Of a stretch of 7,479 nucleotides of DNA, positions 6,153 to 7,479 are shown piece after piece. The translations under genes were made by a program, and so were the position numbers. The stretch comes from Colimorpha sp045642445 (lineage in GTDB: Bacteria; Bacteroidota; Bacteroidia; Bacteroidales; P3), in the NCBI GenBank assembly GCA_045642445.1, contig JAZUIX010000036.1:1-7479 (forward strand). Direction: 5' to 3'. The notes under the pieces were generated by a model that worked only from the letters and a program-made list of their open reading frames with translations, was not told the DNA's origin and did no database searches. How positions within the stretch are numbered: position 1 is the stretch's first letter; the number at the start of each line of letters is the position of its first letter.

Positions 6153-7208
6153 TTAAAAATGATAGGTCAAACCCATTTGATAGGTCAAAGTACGGTTCGA
6201 AGCCTTGTAAGGCGACTTCATCGTGCTTGTCAAACCATAGTAGTAGTCGCCCCCGAAATGCAGCTGCCAGCTGGGATTGATGCGAATTGTGAGTTCTGCG
6301 GCTGCAGCCAACCCCGCATCCCAACGGCTGTCGAACTCGGGTTCGAAACCCCGTTTCCAACCATTGCCCGAAGCACTCGTGGCCGAGAAAATATAGCCAT
6401 TGCGGTATTGCGAGCACCAATAGGCGCCATATACGCCGCCCATCACATGCAGACGCACCACCTTGTTGCCCAAGGAAATGTCGAGCATCAACGGAACCTG
6501 CAGATACATATTGTTGCAACGGGTTTCGTATTCAGTACCCGTAACAGTTGTCGTCAGATAATAATTTTTCGACATCACCTGAACTCCCGTGCGGATGCCC
6601 AACACGTTGCCGAACTTATATCCCGCACGAACGTCCAAATCCAGCCCTCTGCCAACGCTTGCAATTGAGTTTATAGGATAATTGGTCAGTTCCAAATTGT
6701 TGCGAGAACCGCCAAGCAAAATACCGGCATACCATCCATTCACCATCAAAGGTCCCAAACCAAGGCTGTCCTGATCGTCGTTTGCAGGCGAAGGGGTGCA
6801 ATGTTTCACATTTGGATTATCCTCGGCAGAATGTGCGCGATAGCCCCTCTCGCTCTTATACAGGCCTGCGGCCAAATCGTCCGTATCGGGCTTAGTTTCG
6901 GGTTGCGAACCCGTGGCCGTAATCTGGGCATCGGTAAGGTACACTCGGGTCGAGGGGGTCACCTGAGTCACAAATCGCGCCCTCAGCAACGATTCGTAGC
7001 GTTTTGAAGGCACCAAGGCGTAAGCCATCACACCTTCTTGTTTTTGCACGAACACCCCGTATTTGTCGAGAGAATCCTGAGGGACGTCACGGCTGGCAAG
7101 CGTTATCACAACCGAGATATACTCTTTTGGGGCATCCGGGTCGGCAACCTGCGCCCTCACGCCCCCCATCACGAGAAGCAACAACACCGCAACAACAATT
7201 TTCTTCAT
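6153..7208 (-). CDS. Outer-membrane beta-barrel protein (OMP_b-brl type) with an N-terminal periplasmic domain
   Basis: A 351-residue exported protein. The signal peptide (MKKIVVAVLLLLVMGGVRA) is probably cut before Q20. Residues 28-92 form a compact domain, KEYISVVITL...DSLDKYGVFVQ...YALVPSKRYESLL...VTQVTPSTRVYL. Its strand-helix pattern resembles the N-terminal propeptide-like domain found in some Bacteroidetes subtilisin-family proteins; that comparison is from memory. A low-complexity polar linker follows (about 95-152). From GWYAGILLGG (158) to the end, alternating hydrophobic and aromatic strands and polar loops are typical of small 8-10-strand barrels: GLDLDVRAGYKFG, LGIRTGVQVMSKNYYL, YLQVPLMLDISLG, LHVMGGVYGAY, DAGLAAAAELTIRI and the closing TYQMGLTYHF with terminal phenylalanine. 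The family includes PorT-like proteins, but the specific role is unknown. The ATG at 7208 is selected by the signal peptide and its promoter. A terminator follows the stop. Confidence 0.88.
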   Translation of the reverse strand: MKKIVVAVLLLLVMGGVRAQVADPDAPKEYISVVITLASRDVPQDSLDKYGVFVQKQEGVMAYALVPSKRYESLLRARFVTQVTPSTRVYLTDAQITATGSQPETKPDTDDLAAGLYKSERGYRAHSAEDNPNVKHCTPSPANDDQDSLGLGPLMVNGWYAGILLGGSRNNLELTNYPINSIASVGRGLDLDVRAGYKFGNVLGIRTGVQVMSKNYYLTTTVTGTEYETRCNNMYLQVPLMLDISLGNKVVRLHVMGGVYGAYWCSQYRNGYIFSATSASGNGWKRGFEPEFDSRWDAGLAAAAELTIRINPSWQLHFGGDYYYGLTSTMKSPYKASNRTLTYQMGLTYHF

Positions 7209-7229
7209 TTTATTCAATTTTTGAAAATG

Positions 7230-7259
7230 CAAAATTACTAATATTTTCCGACATAGCAA
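7230..7259 (-). promoter_or_regulatory. Bacteroidetes-type promoter of the outer-membrane protein gene
   Basis: On the minus strand, TAATTTTG at 7237-7230 fits TAnnTTTG and a TTTG whose TTG lies at 7259-7257 is 19 bases upstream. Transcription would start near 7223, leaving a short A/T-rich leader of about 15 bases before the ATG at 7208. This supports that start codon and excludes the longer open frame reaching 7364. Confidence 0.8.
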
Positions 7260-7388
7260 AGAGTTTTGTTCAGATGTGCCGAATAAAGAGCGAAGTGGAA
7301 ACCGATTTTCCATATTTCGCATCGGTTCGACACCCGGTAAAACATCAAAAAATCCCTCAATCATTATTATTTCCGTCCTCGATTCTTT
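7260..7388. other. Intergenic stretch without a recognised gene
   Basis: Between the barrel gene's promoter and the terminal repeat array I see no gene in either direction. An open frame on the minus strand runs through it into the barrel gene, but it encodes no signal peptide at its own start and spans the promoter, so it is judged accidental. Confidence 0.55.
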
Positions 7389-7479
7389 TATCGTTATGGT
7401 ATCGTTATCGTATCCTTATGGTATCGTTATGGTATCCTTATGGTATCCAGGATACGATAACGATACCATAACGATACCA
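7389..7479. repeat. 11-base tandem repeat array folding into a 27-base perfect inverted repeat
   Basis: Five direct units of 11 bases follow one another: ATCGTTATGGT (7390-7400), ATCGTTATCGT (7401-7411), ATCCTTATGGT (7412-7422), ATCGTTATGGT (7423-7433) and ATCCTTATGGT (7434-7444), then a partial ATCC. After a single A at 7449 the same units continue as their reverse complement (ACGATAACGAT at 7454-7464, ACCATAACGAT at 7465-7475) to the window edge. The arms 7389-7415 and 7450-7476 are perfect reverse complements of 27 bases around a 34-base centre. A second, tighter palindrome, GTATCCAGGATAC, sits at 7443-7455. No protein-coding sense is apparent. The array is incomplete because the window ends inside it. 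Confidence 0.9.

Noticed and set aside
6079..6519. Upstream extension of nnrD to 6519, possibly mistaken for an NnrE domain
   Set aside because: It overlaps the barrel gene in another frame, crosses the terminator hairpin and shows no epimerase motifs.
7209..7364. In-frame extension of the barrel gene to 7364
   Set aside because: The signal peptide starts at 7208 and a good promoter lies inside the extension.
7389..7479. CRISPR array
   Set aside because: Units are 11 bases, contiguous without spacers, and partly inverted; no cas gene is visible.

Overview
The window looks like a piece of a Bacteroidota chromosome, most likely order Bacteroidales. Three promoters fit the Bacteroidetes pattern (TTG, a spacer of about 19-20 bases, then TAnnTTTG). 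Shine-Dalgarno sites are absent and leaders are A-rich. The coding regions use C-ending codons, the spacers are very AT-rich, the tRNA has no encoded CCA, and the gene families (OMP_b-brl-type barrel, DUF2975 with an XRE regulator, periplasmic M16 protease) are common in this group. It reads mostly as ordinary chromosome; I see no transposase, integrase, CRISPR array or recognisable defence system.

Layout. Positions 1-116 (minus) hold the first 38 codons of a gene leaving the window, perhaps a DUF3987-type protein. A 249-base AT-rich spacer with short repeats follows. Positions 366-737 (minus) carry a clearly coding frame with no usable start at its natural beginning, probably a damaged gene. 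From a good promoter at 800-831, three plus-strand genes run close together: a DUF2975 four-helix membrane protein, a small XRE/HTH regulator, and a 951-residue secreted M16 zinc protease of the PqqL type. They end at a strong hairpin terminator (4676-4712) that also faces the converging minus-strand genes.

From about 4748 to the right end everything lies on the minus strand. In order of transcription from the right these are: an outer-membrane beta-barrel protein with an extra N-terminal periplasmic domain (7208-6153), a rho-independent terminator (6129-6097), a stand-alone NAD(P)H-hydrate dehydratase (nnrD, 6078-5212), tRNA-Asn(GTT) with its own strong promoter (5106-5033), and a 79-residue single-pass membrane protein with a cysteine cluster (4987-4748) that seems to depend on the tRNA promoter. 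The last 91 bases are an array of 11-base direct repeats that turns back on itself as a 27-base perfect inverted repeat and runs off the window.

How the parts fit. The DUF2975/HTH pair is a known two-gene unit of unknown role, placed here directly before a periplasmic protease. The barrel protein and the protease are both cell-envelope proteins. NnrD is metabolite repair. The least explained items are the terminal repeat array, the tRNA/small membrane gene arrangement, the N-terminal domain of the barrel protein, and the gene with the missing start.
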